Positions 21,542-30,116 are shown, counted from the first letter of the stretch. The stretch: 64,000 nt of DNA from Nannocystis pusilla (GCF_026626665.1 NZ_JAPNKE010000002.1:9568001-9632000); one strand, 5' to 3'. Notes: generated from the sequence alone by a model not told the origin. Numbers and translations: made by a program.

Positions 21542-21883
21542 TCAGTGGGTCGATGTCGCCGCACCCGGAGGCGCCGCCTGCTGGGCCGCCCGCCGGGCCT
21601 CGTGCTCGCGGACGAGGGCGATCGCCAGCGCCGCGTCGATCTCGGCGCGCTCCGCCATGAGCTGGGCCCGCCCGTGCTTCCCGTTGACGATCAGCGCCCG
21701 GGCCCAGGCGACCTCGTGCTTGGCAGATTCCAGGGCCCGCGCCGCCTCCGGCACCTGCGACGCGCCGAGCTTCTCCGCGGTGTTCACCGAGGCGATCGAC
21801 GAGGTCAACTCTCGCGACTCCGGGGCGGTCGCGCATCCGGCGGCGAACAAGACGACTACGAGGCTGATGAATGTCGCTCTCAT
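21542..21883 (-). CDS. DUF4398 lipoprotein
   Basis: 113 residues from the ATG at 21883, preceded by GGGAG. The signal MRATFISLVVVLFAAGC has a clear lipobox. The mature part is a two-helix DUF4398 domain (VPEAARALESAKHEVAWARA, RAQLMAERAEIDAALAIAL). It has the same helical pattern as the first half of the OmpA-like gene just downstream, as if that gene were this one fused to OmpA. Probably an outer-membrane-associated periplasmic protein. Confidence 0.85.
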   Translation of the reverse strand: MRATFISLVVVLFAAGCATAPESRELTSSIASVNTAEKLGASQVPEAARALESAKHEVAWARALIVNGKHGRAQLMAERAEIDAALAIALVREHEARRAAQQAAPPGAATSTH

Positions 21884-22175
21884 ATGAACTCCCACGACAG
21901 GACTCGACGCAGTCAACTATGACATGAGCGCGATTGCGATCAACCGGGCCCGACGACTCGAATCTCGCCTCCCGACCGCGAGAGCGAGCGGCCGAGCCAA
22001 CGGACTGCACATTCGCCGCCCGCTCGCCTGCGCGACGAGAGGCGAGCCGCCGAAGGGAGCTCTGCCGGACCCGCCCGTTCATCCTCACCCGGCGGCCGGA
22101 CAGCCTCGAGTGCCATGAAACATGCGTCGATTTCGTCGACGATCCGGGCGCTCTGAAGAAGCGCGTACGCTCTGG

Positions 22176-22960
22176 GTCAGCGAGCAGGCTTCACCGAGCG
22201 GAGAGGACATGCCGTTGTTGATGCGAGATGGTGCCGGCGCGGCGACCAGCCCTGGCTGGCGAGCAGGCTTCACCGAGCCGAGAGGACACGCCGTCATGGA
22301 GGCGAGATGGCGTCGGTTCGGCGGCCAGCCCTGGCTGGCGAGCAGGCTTCACCGAGCGGAGAGGGACGCGCCGTCATGGAGGCGAGATGGCGTCGGTTCG
22401 GCGGCCAGCCCTGGCCCGCGAGCAGGCTTCACCGAGCGGGGAGGACACGCCGTTGTTGATGCGAGTTGGTGTCGGTTCGGCGGTCAGCGCTGGCTAGCGC
22501 GCAGGCTTCGCGGAGCGGGAGGACACGTCGTGGTTGATGCGAGATGACGGCGGTTCGGTAGCCAGATCTGGCTGGCGAGCAGGCTTCGCCGAGCGGGGAG
22601 GACACGCCGTCATGGAGGCGAGATGGCGTCGGTTCGGCGGCCAGGCTTGGCTGGCAAGCAGGCTTCACCGAGCGGAGAGGGACGCGCCGTCGTCGATGCG
22701 AGATGACGGCGGTTTGGCGGCCAGATCTGGCTGGCAAGCAGGCTTCACCGAGCGGAGAGAACACGACGTGATGAACGCGAGATGGCGTCGGTTGGGCGGC
22801 GAGCAAGCTTCACCGAGCGGAGAGGGCACGCCGTCGTCGATGCGAGATGGTGTCGGTTCGGCGGCCAGGCTTGGCTGGCGAGCACACTTCACCGAGCGGC
22901 GAGGACACGCCGTCATTGACGCGAGATGGCGTCGGTTCGGCGGCCAGCCCTGGCCGTCGA
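22176..22960. repeat. Minisatellite: about ten copies of a 78-bp unit
   Basis: Each unit begins GCGAGCAGGCTTCACCGAG, continues CGGAGAGGACACGCCGTC, GGCGAGATGGCGTCGG and ends TTCGGCGGCCAGCCCTGGCTG. Starts are near 22178, 22260, 22339, 22418, 22496, 22575, 22654, 22733, 22800 and 22878; one unit is shortened. The whole unit is conserved, so there are no CRISPR-like spacers. The stretch 21884-22175 upstream holds no recognisable feature. Confidence 0.85.
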
Positions 22961-23000
22961 ACCGGCGCCCGGCGATCGACTCCAAGCGATATTCGTTCAT

Positions 23001-23195
23001 CGGAGCCGACGACGGCGGGTCGGCCTCTCACGGCTGCAGCCGTGCCAGGGGTCCGGGGAAGGGCCGGCCGCGAATTAGAGGCAAGATGGGTGCGAGGAAC
23101 GAGCGTCCATCCTGCCGGTTGACTCGCGGCCGGTCCTTCCCCGACCCCCCGCGAGGCGCAGTCGGCAATATGCGAAGCGACCCACCCCAACCGCC
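23001..23195 (-). repeat. Structured ~190-bp repeat element, copy 2 (inverted)
   Basis: Read on the minus strand it matches 18735-18925: TCGCATATTGCCGACTGCGC, CTCGCGGGGGGTCGG, a long stem (GGGAAGGACCGGCCGCG with CGCGGCCGGCCCTTCCC), CCCCTGGCACGGCTGCAGCC and GTGAG. Differences between the copies keep the stem paired. It lies just past the 78-bp array and ends about 35 bp from the acyltransferase stop. Confidence 0.7.
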
Positions 23196-23229
23196 GCGAT
23201 TCATGGCCTTTGGCCAGACCCCGCGAAGC

Positions 23230-24096
23230 TCAGGTCTGCGGCAATTGAGCCACCGGCGCCGCGGCCAGGGCGGTCGCGTCGCGCTCGCGCAGCATCTCGG
23301 CGAAGCGGCCGTCGTACATCGCCCGCAGCTCGCGGTTGAGCTGACGCGGGTCGAGGTCGCGGCCGGCCGTCTCGATGACCGGGAAGAACTCCACGCGGAA
23401 CGCCCCGCGGCGGTCGGGCACCTCGTACCAGGGCTGGTGCTTCATCAGCATCGGCGGGTTCACCGAGATGAACGCCGGCACGATCGGCACCCCCGCGCGC
23501 ACCGCAGCCTCGACCGCCCCGCGGCGGAAGCGTCGCATCTTGCGCTCCCACGAGCGCGACGCCTCCGGGAAGATCACCAGCGCGTGACCGGCCTGCAGGT
23601 GCGCCACCATGCGGTCGACCACCGCCGGCATGTCGCCGTCCGAGCCTGCCTCTTGCGACATGTCTGAAGAGCCATCCGTCAGCGCCGCCGTGCGGTCGGT
23701 CCCCGGGATGTGGCCGGCGTAGCGCATCAGCACGCGCAGCATCCACGAGCTGTACCAGCTCGGCTTGACCACCGACGACAGGCCGGGCGCCAGGCCCATC
23801 AGGATCAGGGTGTCGATCAGCGACGGGTGGTTGGCGATGACGACGTAGCCGCCGCCGCGCGGGAAGTCGGGCGGCAGCTCCGGGCGGGCGTAGTCGATCA
23901 GCCGCACCATGTGCAGGATGTCGATGAAGCGGCGGTAGATCGCGCAGATGATCCGCTCGATCCGCCGTCGCTTCTCCTCCGGGCTGCCCGGCCACATCGC
24001 CAGGATCGGCAGCCCGATCCAGCCGGCGACGCAGCCGAACGAGAAGAAGGCGACGAACGCGAGGCCGGACAGGGGGATGCGCAGGAACTTGGGCAC
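23230..24096 (-). CDS. PlsC-like 1-acylglycerol-phosphate acyltransferase family protein
   Basis: 288 residues. An N-terminal hydrophobic anchor (PLSGLAFVAFFSFGCVAGWIG) is followed by VVIANHPSLIDTL (NHx4D, the catalytic His-Asp) and VIFPEASRS (the acyltransferase glycerol-3-phosphate motif, here EAS instead of EGT). It should transfer acyl chains at the inner membrane. It is the last gene of the ketosynthase operon, so its acyl donor may be the product of that pathway. A hairpin copy (CATGTCTGAAGAGCC on the + strand near 23660) encodes the SSDMSQEAG loop between the motifs. Confidence 0.85.
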   Translation of the reverse strand: MPKFLRIPLSGLAFVAFFSFGCVAGWIGLPILAMWPGSPEEKRRRIERIICAIYRRFIDILHMVRLIDYARPELPPDFPRGGGYVVIANHPSLIDTLILMGLAPGLSSVVKPSWYSSWMLRVLMRYAGHIPGTDRTAALTDGSSDMSQEAGSDGDMPAVVDRMVAHLQAGHALVIFPEASRSWERKMRRFRRGAVEAAVRAGVPIVPAFISVNPPMLMKHQPWYEVPDRRGAFRVEFFPVIETAGRDLDPRQLNRELRAMYDGRFAEMLRERDATALAAAPVAQLPQT

Positions 24097-24172
24097 GCGA
24101 GACTGCCTGAGGGGCCGGGGGATAGAGCGAGGGGCAAGGCGCGCCTCGCCGGGCTGGGGCCCGCGGCCGGTT

Positions 24173-25405
24173 TTAGTCGAGCCGGCCGAGGATGAGGCTC
24201 GTGTTGACGCCGCCGAACGCGAAGTTGTTGCTCATGATGATGGCCGGGCGGACGTCACGGACCTCACGTACGTAGTCGAGGTCGGCGCAGCGGGGGTCGA
24301 CCTCGACGAGGTTGCGCGTCGGCGCGAGGAAGCCTTCGCGCAGCATGGAGAGCGAGAAGGCGGCCTCGATGGGCCCGCAGGCGCCCATGGTGTGGCCGGT
24401 GTAGCTCTTGGTCGAGGACACCGCGACCGGGCGGCCGAACACTTCGCGGGTGGCGTTGCTCTCGGCCACGTCGCCGATGTCGGTGGCGGTGCCGTGGGCG
24501 TTGACGTAGTCGACGCGGTCGGGGCCGAGGCCGGCGTCGCGCAGCGAGCGGTGCATCGCCTCGCGCATGCCCTGCTCCGACGGGGCGGTGATGTGGAGGC
24601 CGTCGCAGTTGGTGCCGAAGCCGAGGACCTCGGCGTAGATCGTCGCGCCGCGGGCCTTCGCGCGCTCGTACGACTCGAGCACCACGGTCGCGGCGCCCTC
24701 GCCGACGACCAGGCCGTCGCGCTTGGCGTCGAACGGCCGCGGGCTGAGGTCGGGCCGCTCGTTGTAGTTCGTCGAGGTGGCGAACATCAGGTCGAACGTG
24801 ACCGCGGTCGTGTAGTGCATCTCGTCGGCGCCGCCGGCGACCATGACGTCCTGCAGGCCGTACTTGACCGCCTCGTAGGCGCTACCGATCGCCTGGGCTC
24901 CGCTCGCGCAGGCCGAGGTCACCGGGACCACCCGGCCGCGGATGCCGAAGAACTGGGCCAGGTTGGCGGCGCAGGTGTGCGGCATGAACTTGAGGTAGCT
25001 GGTCGACTGCAGGCCCTTCATGCTCTGGGTGGTGAGCAGGGTGGTGCAGAACTCGGCCAGCGCCTCGGACGAGCCCGAGTTGGAGCCGTACGACAGGCCG
25101 GTGGCGCCCGAGCCGAGGGTCTCCTCGTCGAGCTTGGCGTCGGCGAGCGCCTGCTCGGCGCTGTAGGCGGCCAGCAGGGCCACGCGGCCCATGGTGCGGG
25201 TCTTCTTGCGGTGCCAGCGGCGCTCGAGCTCGAGGCCGGTGACGACGCCGGCCAGGCGGGTCCGCATCTCTTCGACGCGGCCCCACTCGGGCATGGCGAC
25301 GATGCCGTGCCGGCCGCTGCGCAGCGAGGCGCTGGCTTCGGGGAGGTTGTGGCCGATCGGGCAGACGATGCCGACGCCGGTGATGACGACGCGACGCGGG
25401 TTCAT
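24173..25405 (-). CDS. Beta-ketoacyl-ACP synthase (KAS I/II-like)
   Basis: 410 residues, intact. It has MNPRRVVITGVGIVCPIG at the start, TSACASGAQAIG (active Cys), NAHGTATDIGD and STKSYTGHTMGACG (the two catalytic His), and NFAFGGVNTSL at the end. It is a full Cys-His-His condensing enzyme that extends an ACP-bound acyl chain. It overlaps the dehydratase gene upstream by four bases and lies with its own ACP. Of the two main KAS types it resembles those of secondary-lipid/aryl-polyene pathways, but that is a guess from context. Confidence 0.95.
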   Translation of the reverse strand: MNPRRVVITGVGIVCPIGHNLPEASASLRSGRHGIVAMPEWGRVEEMRTRLAGVVTGLELERRWHRKKTRTMGRVALLAAYSAEQALADAKLDEETLGSGATGLSYGSNSGSSEALAEFCTTLLTTQSMKGLQSTSYLKFMPHTCAANLAQFFGIRGRVVPVTSACASGAQAIGSAYEAVKYGLQDVMVAGGADEMHYTTAVTFDLMFATSTNYNERPDLSPRPFDAKRDGLVVGEGAATVVLESYERAKARGATIYAEVLGFGTNCDGLHITAPSEQGMREAMHRSLRDAGLGPDRVDYVNAHGTATDIGDVAESNATREVFGRPVAVSSTKSYTGHTMGACGPIEAAFSLSMLREGFLAPTRNLVEVDPRCADLDYVREVRDVRPAIIMSNNFAFGGVNTSLILGRLD

Positions 25406-25962
25406 GGCGCGGGCTCCGAATGGTCACGGCCGTCGCGGCCGTCGAGGCGGGGGCTGCTGGATGTCCCGGAGGACAGGTCGCTGCCGGGTGTCCCGGAGGA
25501 CAGGTCGCTGCCGGCCCCCGCGGCCGGCGAGGCGGCCGCGAACTCGGCCGGGTCACCGCGCAGGACGGTGACTGCGCCGGTGGCCAGCCGCTCGTCGCCG
25601 CGCGAGAGGATGCACTGGAACTGCGCGACCGGGCCGCTGGCCCACTGCTCGCGGCAGTGGACGTCGAGGACGTCGCCGACGCGCAGGTGCGAGACGGCCA
25701 GCTCGAGGTCGCGGGCGCCCAGCAACAGGCCGCGGAACGGCCCCGGGCCGCCCCTGCTCTTGTAGGCGAACAGGGCGGCGACCGCCTGGGCGAAGTACTC
25801 GAGGGCGATGAGCGCGGAGACCCGCCCGCCCGCGACGAACGGCGCGCCCGCCCGCACCATGGCGCGGCAGGTCACCGACTCGGCCTCGGCCGCCGTGAGC
25901 GCGTCGAGCAGCAGCATCGGCGGGCGATGCGGCAAGATCTCGTCGAGCGGCGGGAAGGCCAC
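25402..25962 (-). CDS. Hotdog 3-hydroxyacyl-ACP dehydratase-like protein (ApeP/FabZ-like)
   Basis: 186 residues from a GTG at 25962, eight bases after the ACP stop. DEILPHRPPMLLLD at the N-terminus is the FabZ-like substrate-tunnel motif with its His, and LIALEYFAQAVAALFAYKS holds the acidic residue (Glu) of the active site. After the single hotdog domain (about residue 140) comes a low-complexity tail that includes two tandem GSDLSSGTP units. These are encoded by two adjacent exact hairpin repeats (25462-25475, 25489-25502), so the tail is repeat-derived. Confidence 0.85.
   Translation of the reverse strand: MAFPPLDEILPHRPPMLLLDALTAAEAESVTCRAMVRAGAPFVAGGRVSALIALEYFAQAVAALFAYKSRGGPGPFRGLLLGARDLELAVSHLRVGDVLDVHCREQWASGPVAQFQCILSRGDERLATGAVTVLRGDPAEFAAASPAAGAGSDLSSGTPGSDLSSGTSSSPRLDGRDGRDHSEPAP
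25462..25502. repeat. Two tandem TGTCC-CGGA-GGACA hairpins, 27-bp period, inside a gene
   Basis: Both 14-mers are identical and 27 bp apart, together with the following GGTCGCTGCCGG. They lie in the last codons of the hotdog dehydratase gene, just before the ketosynthase start. Confidence 0.9.
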
Positions 25963-25969
25963 GGGCCCG

Positions 25970-26239
25970 TCACTCCTGGGTCGGGGGCACGTTGGCGCTG
26001 GCGAGCTCGGACTCGACGAGCTTGACGATGTCCTCGACGGTGCGGATCTTCCGCGCGACCTGGACGTCGATGCGGCGCCCGGTGACCTCGTGGAGCTCGA
26101 CGAACATGTCGATGGCGTCGATGCTGTCGAGGTCGAGGTCCTCGAAGAGCCGGGATTCGGGGCGGATGTCGTTCGGGTCGAGCTCGAAGCTCTTGACCAG
26201 GATCCCGACGATCCGATTGTAGATTTCCGCGCGCGTCAT
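25970..26239 (-). CDS. Acyl carrier protein
   Basis: 89 residues. The motif EDLDLDSIDAIDMFVELHE contains the phosphopantetheine-attachment serine in DSID. The four-helix ACP length and an acidic helix II are normal. It is placed between the flavoprotein and the hotdog/ketosynthase pair, so it is the dedicated carrier of this cluster and not the housekeeping ACP. A ~95-bp gap separates it from the flavoprotein gene. Confidence 0.95.
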   Translation of the reverse strand: MTRAEIYNRIVGILVKSFELDPNDIRPESRLFEDLDLDSIDAIDMFVELHEVTGRRIDVQVARKIRTVEDIVKLVESELASANVPPTQE

Positions 26240-26335
26240 GCTGGGGGTCGTTCGGCGAATGGTACTTGCAGGGCCCGGGGAGGTAAAGGCGCTCCCGGGG
26301 GGCTCGGAGGGCCGTGGAGCCGCTGGCTCGGCGGC

Positions 26336-27958
26336 TCAGGCGAGGGGTTCTTGGAGCATGAACTCGTACAGGGGCAGGGCGGGGGCCTCACGCGTGGGGA
26401 CGACCCCCAGCTCCTGCAAGATGGCGAGGCCGCGGTCGCGGGTGCCGTTGAAGATCGCCTCTGTGGTGCGCATCACCTGCCGCCGCGGCCGCGGCGCGAA
26501 CATGTCGTCCATGAAGTCGACCAGGTCGAGCTGGTAGCAGTACTGACCGAGGTTCTTGCGGTAGTAGCCGCCCCGGGCGTGCATCTCGCCCTCGATCTGC
26601 TTGAAGAAGCGGGCGAAGTTCTCGAGCCCCTGGAGCACGAACTCTTTGCGCCGCAGCTCGCTCTTCAAGTACTTCAGGTCGAGGTGCTGGTCGGTGAAGA
26701 ACGGCGCCGCCCACAGGTTGTAGTAGCAGGCGATGTCGAAGTCCCACTTGAGCTTCAGCAGCTCGTAGCTGCCGAGCACCGAGTAGAGGTCGCGGTACAG
26801 CAGCACGGTGGCGGCGAACCGGAACTGCATGAACTCGTCGTAGGCGTCCGACCGCTCGCGCAGGTCGGCGCGGCTCTCGCCGGCGGCGTCGCGCGCGATC
26901 AGGTCGACGATGTAGTCGCTCTCGATCGAGATGAAGTCGCTGCCCGGGCTGTAGAAGGGGTCGGTGAAGGCGGCGGCCTCGCCGAGGAGGAACCACCGGT
27001 CCTCGCCGCGGAAGAACCGCTTGGTGCCGTAGGCCAGCTGCTTGTACGAGAGGATGTCGACGAGCTCGGCCTCGCCGCCGCGCAGCAGGTCCCACACGGC
27101 CTTGTGGCCCTTGAGGAACTCGAGGAAGCCTTCGGGCTTGCGCCAGGCGTCGCTGAACTGGGCCTTCTCGCCGACCCAGCCGACGCTCATGACCTCCTGG
27201 CCCAGCGGGATGAACCAGATCCAGTAGCCGGGGTAGCAGAAGTGATTGGTGCTGAGGAAGCGCGCGGTGTTCTGCACGCGGCCGCGCCACTCCGGCGGGC
27301 CCATGTCGTCCATGTCGGCGTAGCCGCGGAACCGGCCCCAGACGGCGCTGATCGGCAGGTCGGTCGGGACGCGCAACTCTTGATCGCGGGCGACCAGGCT
27401 GGCGCGGCCGCTGGCGTCGATCAGCCACTTGCAGCGCCACCGGGTCTGCTGCTCGCCCTCGGTGACAGTGAACTCGTGCTGGCCCGGGCCGGCCTCGGTG
27501 CCGGGCGAGAGGGCCAGGTCGTGGGCCTTGGCGCCGAGGTGGACCTCGACGCCGGCGTCCCGGTTCATGCGCAGGAGGTCGGTCTCGAGGCGGGCGCGGT
27601 CGAGCTGGAACGAGGGCAGGCGCAGCAGGTGGCGGCTGCCGAGCTCGGTCATGTCGTACAGCTCGGCGTTCTTCTCGGGGGTGTCGAAGAAGAAGCGGAG
27701 GCCGTTCTTCGGCAGCTGGTGCTGGTAGAGATAGGAGGTGAGGCCGAGCCGCCGGGTGAGATAGTTGCCGGCGATCTCCACGGAGGACTCGCCGACCTTG
27801 AAGGACCCCTCGGTGCTCTTCTCGAACAGCGCGACGGACAAGCCGGGGACCTGGCGGCGGAGTTGGCGGGCGATCAGATTGCCTGCGAGGCCGCCGCCCA
27901 GCACGGCGACGTCGACGGTTCGAACAGCTTCCACGAGTCCTCCGGGAGGTGATGACAT
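26336..27958 (-). CDS. FAD-dependent halogenase-like oxidoreductase
   Basis: 540 residues from the ATG at 27958. VLGGGLAGNLIARQL is the FAD-binding GxGxxG fingerprint. YWIWFIPLG contains WxWxIP, the motif typical of flavin-dependent (tryptophan-type) halogenases. FKVGESS and LLGEAAAFTDPFYSPG match other conserved parts of that family. Relatives occur in flexirubin- and aryl-polyene-like clusters, where they act on carrier-bound or free aromatic/polyene substrates. Whether this one halogenates or only oxidises cannot be decided: the halogenase lysine is not unambiguous here. Confidence 0.85.
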   Translation of the reverse strand: MSSPPGGLVEAVRTVDVAVLGGGLAGNLIARQLRRQVPGLSVALFEKSTEGSFKVGESSVEIAGNYLTRRLGLTSYLYQHQLPKNGLRFFFDTPEKNAELYDMTELGSRHLLRLPSFQLDRARLETDLLRMNRDAGVEVHLGAKAHDLALSPGTEAGPGQHEFTVTEGEQQTRWRCKWLIDASGRASLVARDQELRVPTDLPISAVWGRFRGYADMDDMGPPEWRGRVQNTARFLSTNHFCYPGYWIWFIPLGQEVMSVGWVGEKAQFSDAWRKPEGFLEFLKGHKAVWDLLRGGEAELVDILSYKQLAYGTKRFFRGEDRWFLLGEAAAFTDPFYSPGSDFISIESDYIVDLIARDAAGESRADLRERSDAYDEFMQFRFAATVLLYRDLYSVLGSYELLKLKWDFDIACYYNLWAAPFFTDQHLDLKYLKSELRRKEFVLQGLENFARFFKQIEGEMHARGGYYRKNLGQYCYQLDLVDFMDDMFAPRPRRQVMRTTEAIFNGTRDRGLAILQELGVVPTREAPALPLYEFMLQEPLA

Positions 27959-28012
27959 AGCCGATGGACGGCGCCGGCGCTCAACCCTGCGATTCGGCCG
28001 CCGTGGCAAAGG

Positions 28013-28363
28013 TCATGACCCCGGAGTGCAGGCCTGACCTTCGCGATCGATCTGGAAGTGCACCCGCGGCGCCCCCTCGCCGCGCTCGAGCTCGACGGTG
28101 AGCCCGAGCGCGTCGCCCGGAGCGATCGGCTGCTTGAATTTGAGCCTGCCGACCCGCGTCGGCTCGCCGAGCTCGGGCCACAGCGCCTGCACCCGGTCGA
28201 GCACGAGGGCCACCAGCTGGGCCACCCCGGGCAGCACAGGCTCGCCGGGGAAGTGGCCGGCGAAATAGAGCAGGTCGGCGGGGACGCCGACGGCGAAGGT
28301 CGCGGTCTCGCCGCCGGCGGTGTCGTTGCGCCGCACCAGCTCGAGGTCGAAGCGGTCGCGCAT
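28013..28363 (-). CDS. Hotdog dehydratase/thioesterase-like protein (ApeI/FabA type)
   Basis: 116 residues from the ATG at 28363, overlapping the dapB stop (TGATG). The motif LLYFAGHFPGEPVLPGVAQL matches the FabA/FabZ-like GHFPGxPVxPG signature with the catalytic His. It is short, a single hotdog domain, as in ApeI-type dehydratases of aryl-polyene pathways. It links dapAB translationally to the flavoprotein/ACP/ketosynthase genes downstream. Confidence 0.85.
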   Translation of the reverse strand: MRDRFDLELVRRNDTAGGETATFAVGVPADLLYFAGHFPGEPVLPGVAQLVALVLDRVQALWPELGEPTRVGRLKFKQPIAPGDALGLTVELERGEGAPRVHFQIDREGQACTPGS

Positions 28364-29187
28364 CAGCCGAGGTCGCCGAGGCCGATGACGTCGGCCATGG
28401 AGTAGAGGCCAGGCGCCTTGCTGGCCACCCACCGGGCGGCCCGCAGGGCGCCGCGGGCGAAGATCGCCCGGTCGAAGGCGCGGTGGGTCAGCTCGAGGCG
28501 CTCGCCGTCGGCGAGGAACATCAGGGTGTGCTCGCCGATCGAGTCGCCGCCGCGGACCGCCGCGACGCCGATCTCGCCGCGCTCGCGCGGACGGGCGTGC
28601 TCGCCGGCCCGGTCGGTGCGCATGACGCCCTCGAGCTCGCGCCCGGTCGCCTTGGCCACGGCCTTGGCGATCCGCAGGGCCGTCCCCGAGGGGGCGTCGC
28701 GCTTGTGGCTGTGGTGGATCTCGAGCAGCTCGGCGTCCCAGCTCTCGCCGAGCGAGCCGGCGACGAGGCCGGCGATCTTGGTGAGGAGGGTGACGCCGAC
28801 GCTGAAGTTGGCGGCGCTGACGATGGCGATCTCGCGCGAGGCGTTGCGCAGCAGCTCGCGGGTGGACTTTTGCAGGCCGGTGGTGCCGAGCACCAGCGGC
28901 ACGCCGGCCTCGACGCAGCGGCGGATGTTGGCCTCGGTCGCGGGGGCCAGCGAGAAGTCGACGACGACGCTGTTGCGCCGCGGCCGCAGCTCGTCGACCA
29001 CGGTCACGCCGATGTCGTGCAGCCCGGCGAGCCGGCCGGCGTCCTGCCCGAGCCCGGCGCCGCCCTCGCGGTCGACCGCCGCCTCGAGGATCATGGAGTC
29101 GCTGAGCACGATCTCGCGGATGAGAGTCTTGCCCATGCGCCCGCGGGCGCCGACGATGCTGATGGGGACGAGGCGTTCGGTCGTCAT
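28363..29187 (-). CDS. dapB: 4-hydroxy-tetrahydrodipicolinate reductase
   Basis: 274 residues from the ATG at 29187. IVGARGRMGKTLIREI is the NAD(P) Rossmann motif, VVVDFSLAPATEANIR and LVLGTTGLQ are the dinucleotide loops, and EIHHSHKRDAPSGTAL is the DapB signature with catalytic His-His and Lys. It reduces the DapA product on the way to meso-diaminopimelate and lysine. dapA lies 32 bp upstream in the same orientation. Confidence 0.97.
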   Translation of the reverse strand: MTTERLVPISIVGARGRMGKTLIREIVLSDSMILEAAVDREGGAGLGQDAGRLAGLHDIGVTVVDELRPRRNSVVVDFSLAPATEANIRRCVEAGVPLVLGTTGLQKSTRELLRNASREIAIVSAANFSVGVTLLTKIAGLVAGSLGESWDAELLEIHHSHKRDAPSGTALRIAKAVAKATGRELEGVMRTDRAGEHARPRERGEIGVAAVRGGDSIGEHTLMFLADGERLELTHRAFDRAIFARGALRAARWVASKAPGLYSMADVIGLGDLG

Positions 29188-29219
29188 GGTGGTATCGTCT
29201 GGCCTTTGGGACCTGTCTC

Positions 29220-30116
29220 TCAGGACAGGAGGCCGAGGGTGCGCAGGGTGTCGGCCAGACCCTCGCGGGCGGGGCGGTCGAGCGGGACGAGCGGGAGGCG
29301 GATGTCGTCGGTGCAGCGGCCCTGGAGGGCGACCGCCGCCTTGACCGGGATCGGGTTGGGCTGGCTGAACAGGGCCCGGGCCAGCGGGTAGTGGCGGTCG
29401 TGCAGGGCGCGGGCCTCGTCCCAGCGGCCGGCCGCGGCGGCGTCGCACAGGCCGGCGACCCACTGCGGGGCGACGTTGGAGGTGACCGAGATGACCCCGT
29501 GGCCGCCGAGCGCGAGGAACGGGAAGACGGTGAAGTCGTCGCCCGAGAGCAGGGCGAAGTCGCTGCGCCCGGCCAGCAGCTCGCGCAGGCGCGCGGCCCG
29601 GTTCAGGTCGCCGGTGGCCTCCTTGATGCCGACGATCCTCGGGTCGCCGGCCAGCTCGGCGACGGTCTCCGGCAGGAGATCGCAGCCGGTCCGCCCGGGC
29701 ACGTTGTAGACCACCACCGGCAGGCCGCTGGCCTCGGCGACGGCGCGGAAGTGGGCGACGAGGCCGGCCTGGGTCGGCCTGTTGTAGTAAGGAGTGACCT
29801 GCAGCGTGCCGTCGGCCCCGGCGGCCTTGCAGGCCTTGGCCAGCGAGACGGCGTGGGCGGTGTCGTTGGCGCCCGCGCCCGCGAGCACGGGGACGCGCCG
29901 CCGCGCGGTCTTGACGGTCAGCTCGACCACGCGGACGTGCTCGGCCGCGCTCAAGGTGGTCGCCTCGCCGGTGGTGCCGCACGGCACGAGGCCGTGGATC
30001 CCCGCGGCGATCTGCGCCTCCACGAGGGCGATCAGGGCCGGCTCGTCGAGCTCGGACGCGCCGCCGGCGGTGCGCCGCATGGGAGTGATCAGGGCGGTGA
30101 GTGCTCCGCGGAACAT
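29220..30116 (-). CDS. dapA: 4-hydroxy-tetrahydrodipicolinate synthase
   Basis: 298 residues from the ATG at 30116. Family signatures are GLVPCGTTGEATTLSAAEH, YNVPGRTGCDL and GIKEATGDL, the last holding the Schiff-base lysine that binds pyruvate. It condenses pyruvate with aspartate semialdehyde. It is the first gene of the dapA-dapB-hotdog-flavoprotein series. Its stop lies inside a hairpin repeat (CCTGTCTCTCAGGACAGG, about 29211-29228). Confidence 0.97.
   Translation of the reverse strand: MFRGALTALITPMRRTAGGASELDEPALIALVEAQIAAGIHGLVPCGTTGEATTLSAAEHVRVVELTVKTARRRVPVLAGAGANDTAHAVSLAKACKAAGADGTLQVTPYYNRPTQAGLVAHFRAVAEASGLPVVVYNVPGRTGCDLLPETVAELAGDPRIVGIKEATGDLNRAARLRELLAGRSDFALLSGDDFTVFPFLALGGHGVISVTSNVAPQWVAGLCDAAAAGRWDEARALHDRHYPLARALFSQPNPIPVKAAVALQGRCTDDIRLPLVPLDRPAREGLADTLRTLGLLS

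Noticed and set aside
22176..22960. CRISPR array
   Set aside because: The entire 78-bp unit is conserved, with no unique spacers.
22534..23667. Open frame across the 78-bp array as a repeat protein
   Set aside because: All frames stay open because the unit is a multiple of three and GC-rich; no ribosome-binding site, and it runs into the acyltransferase antisense.
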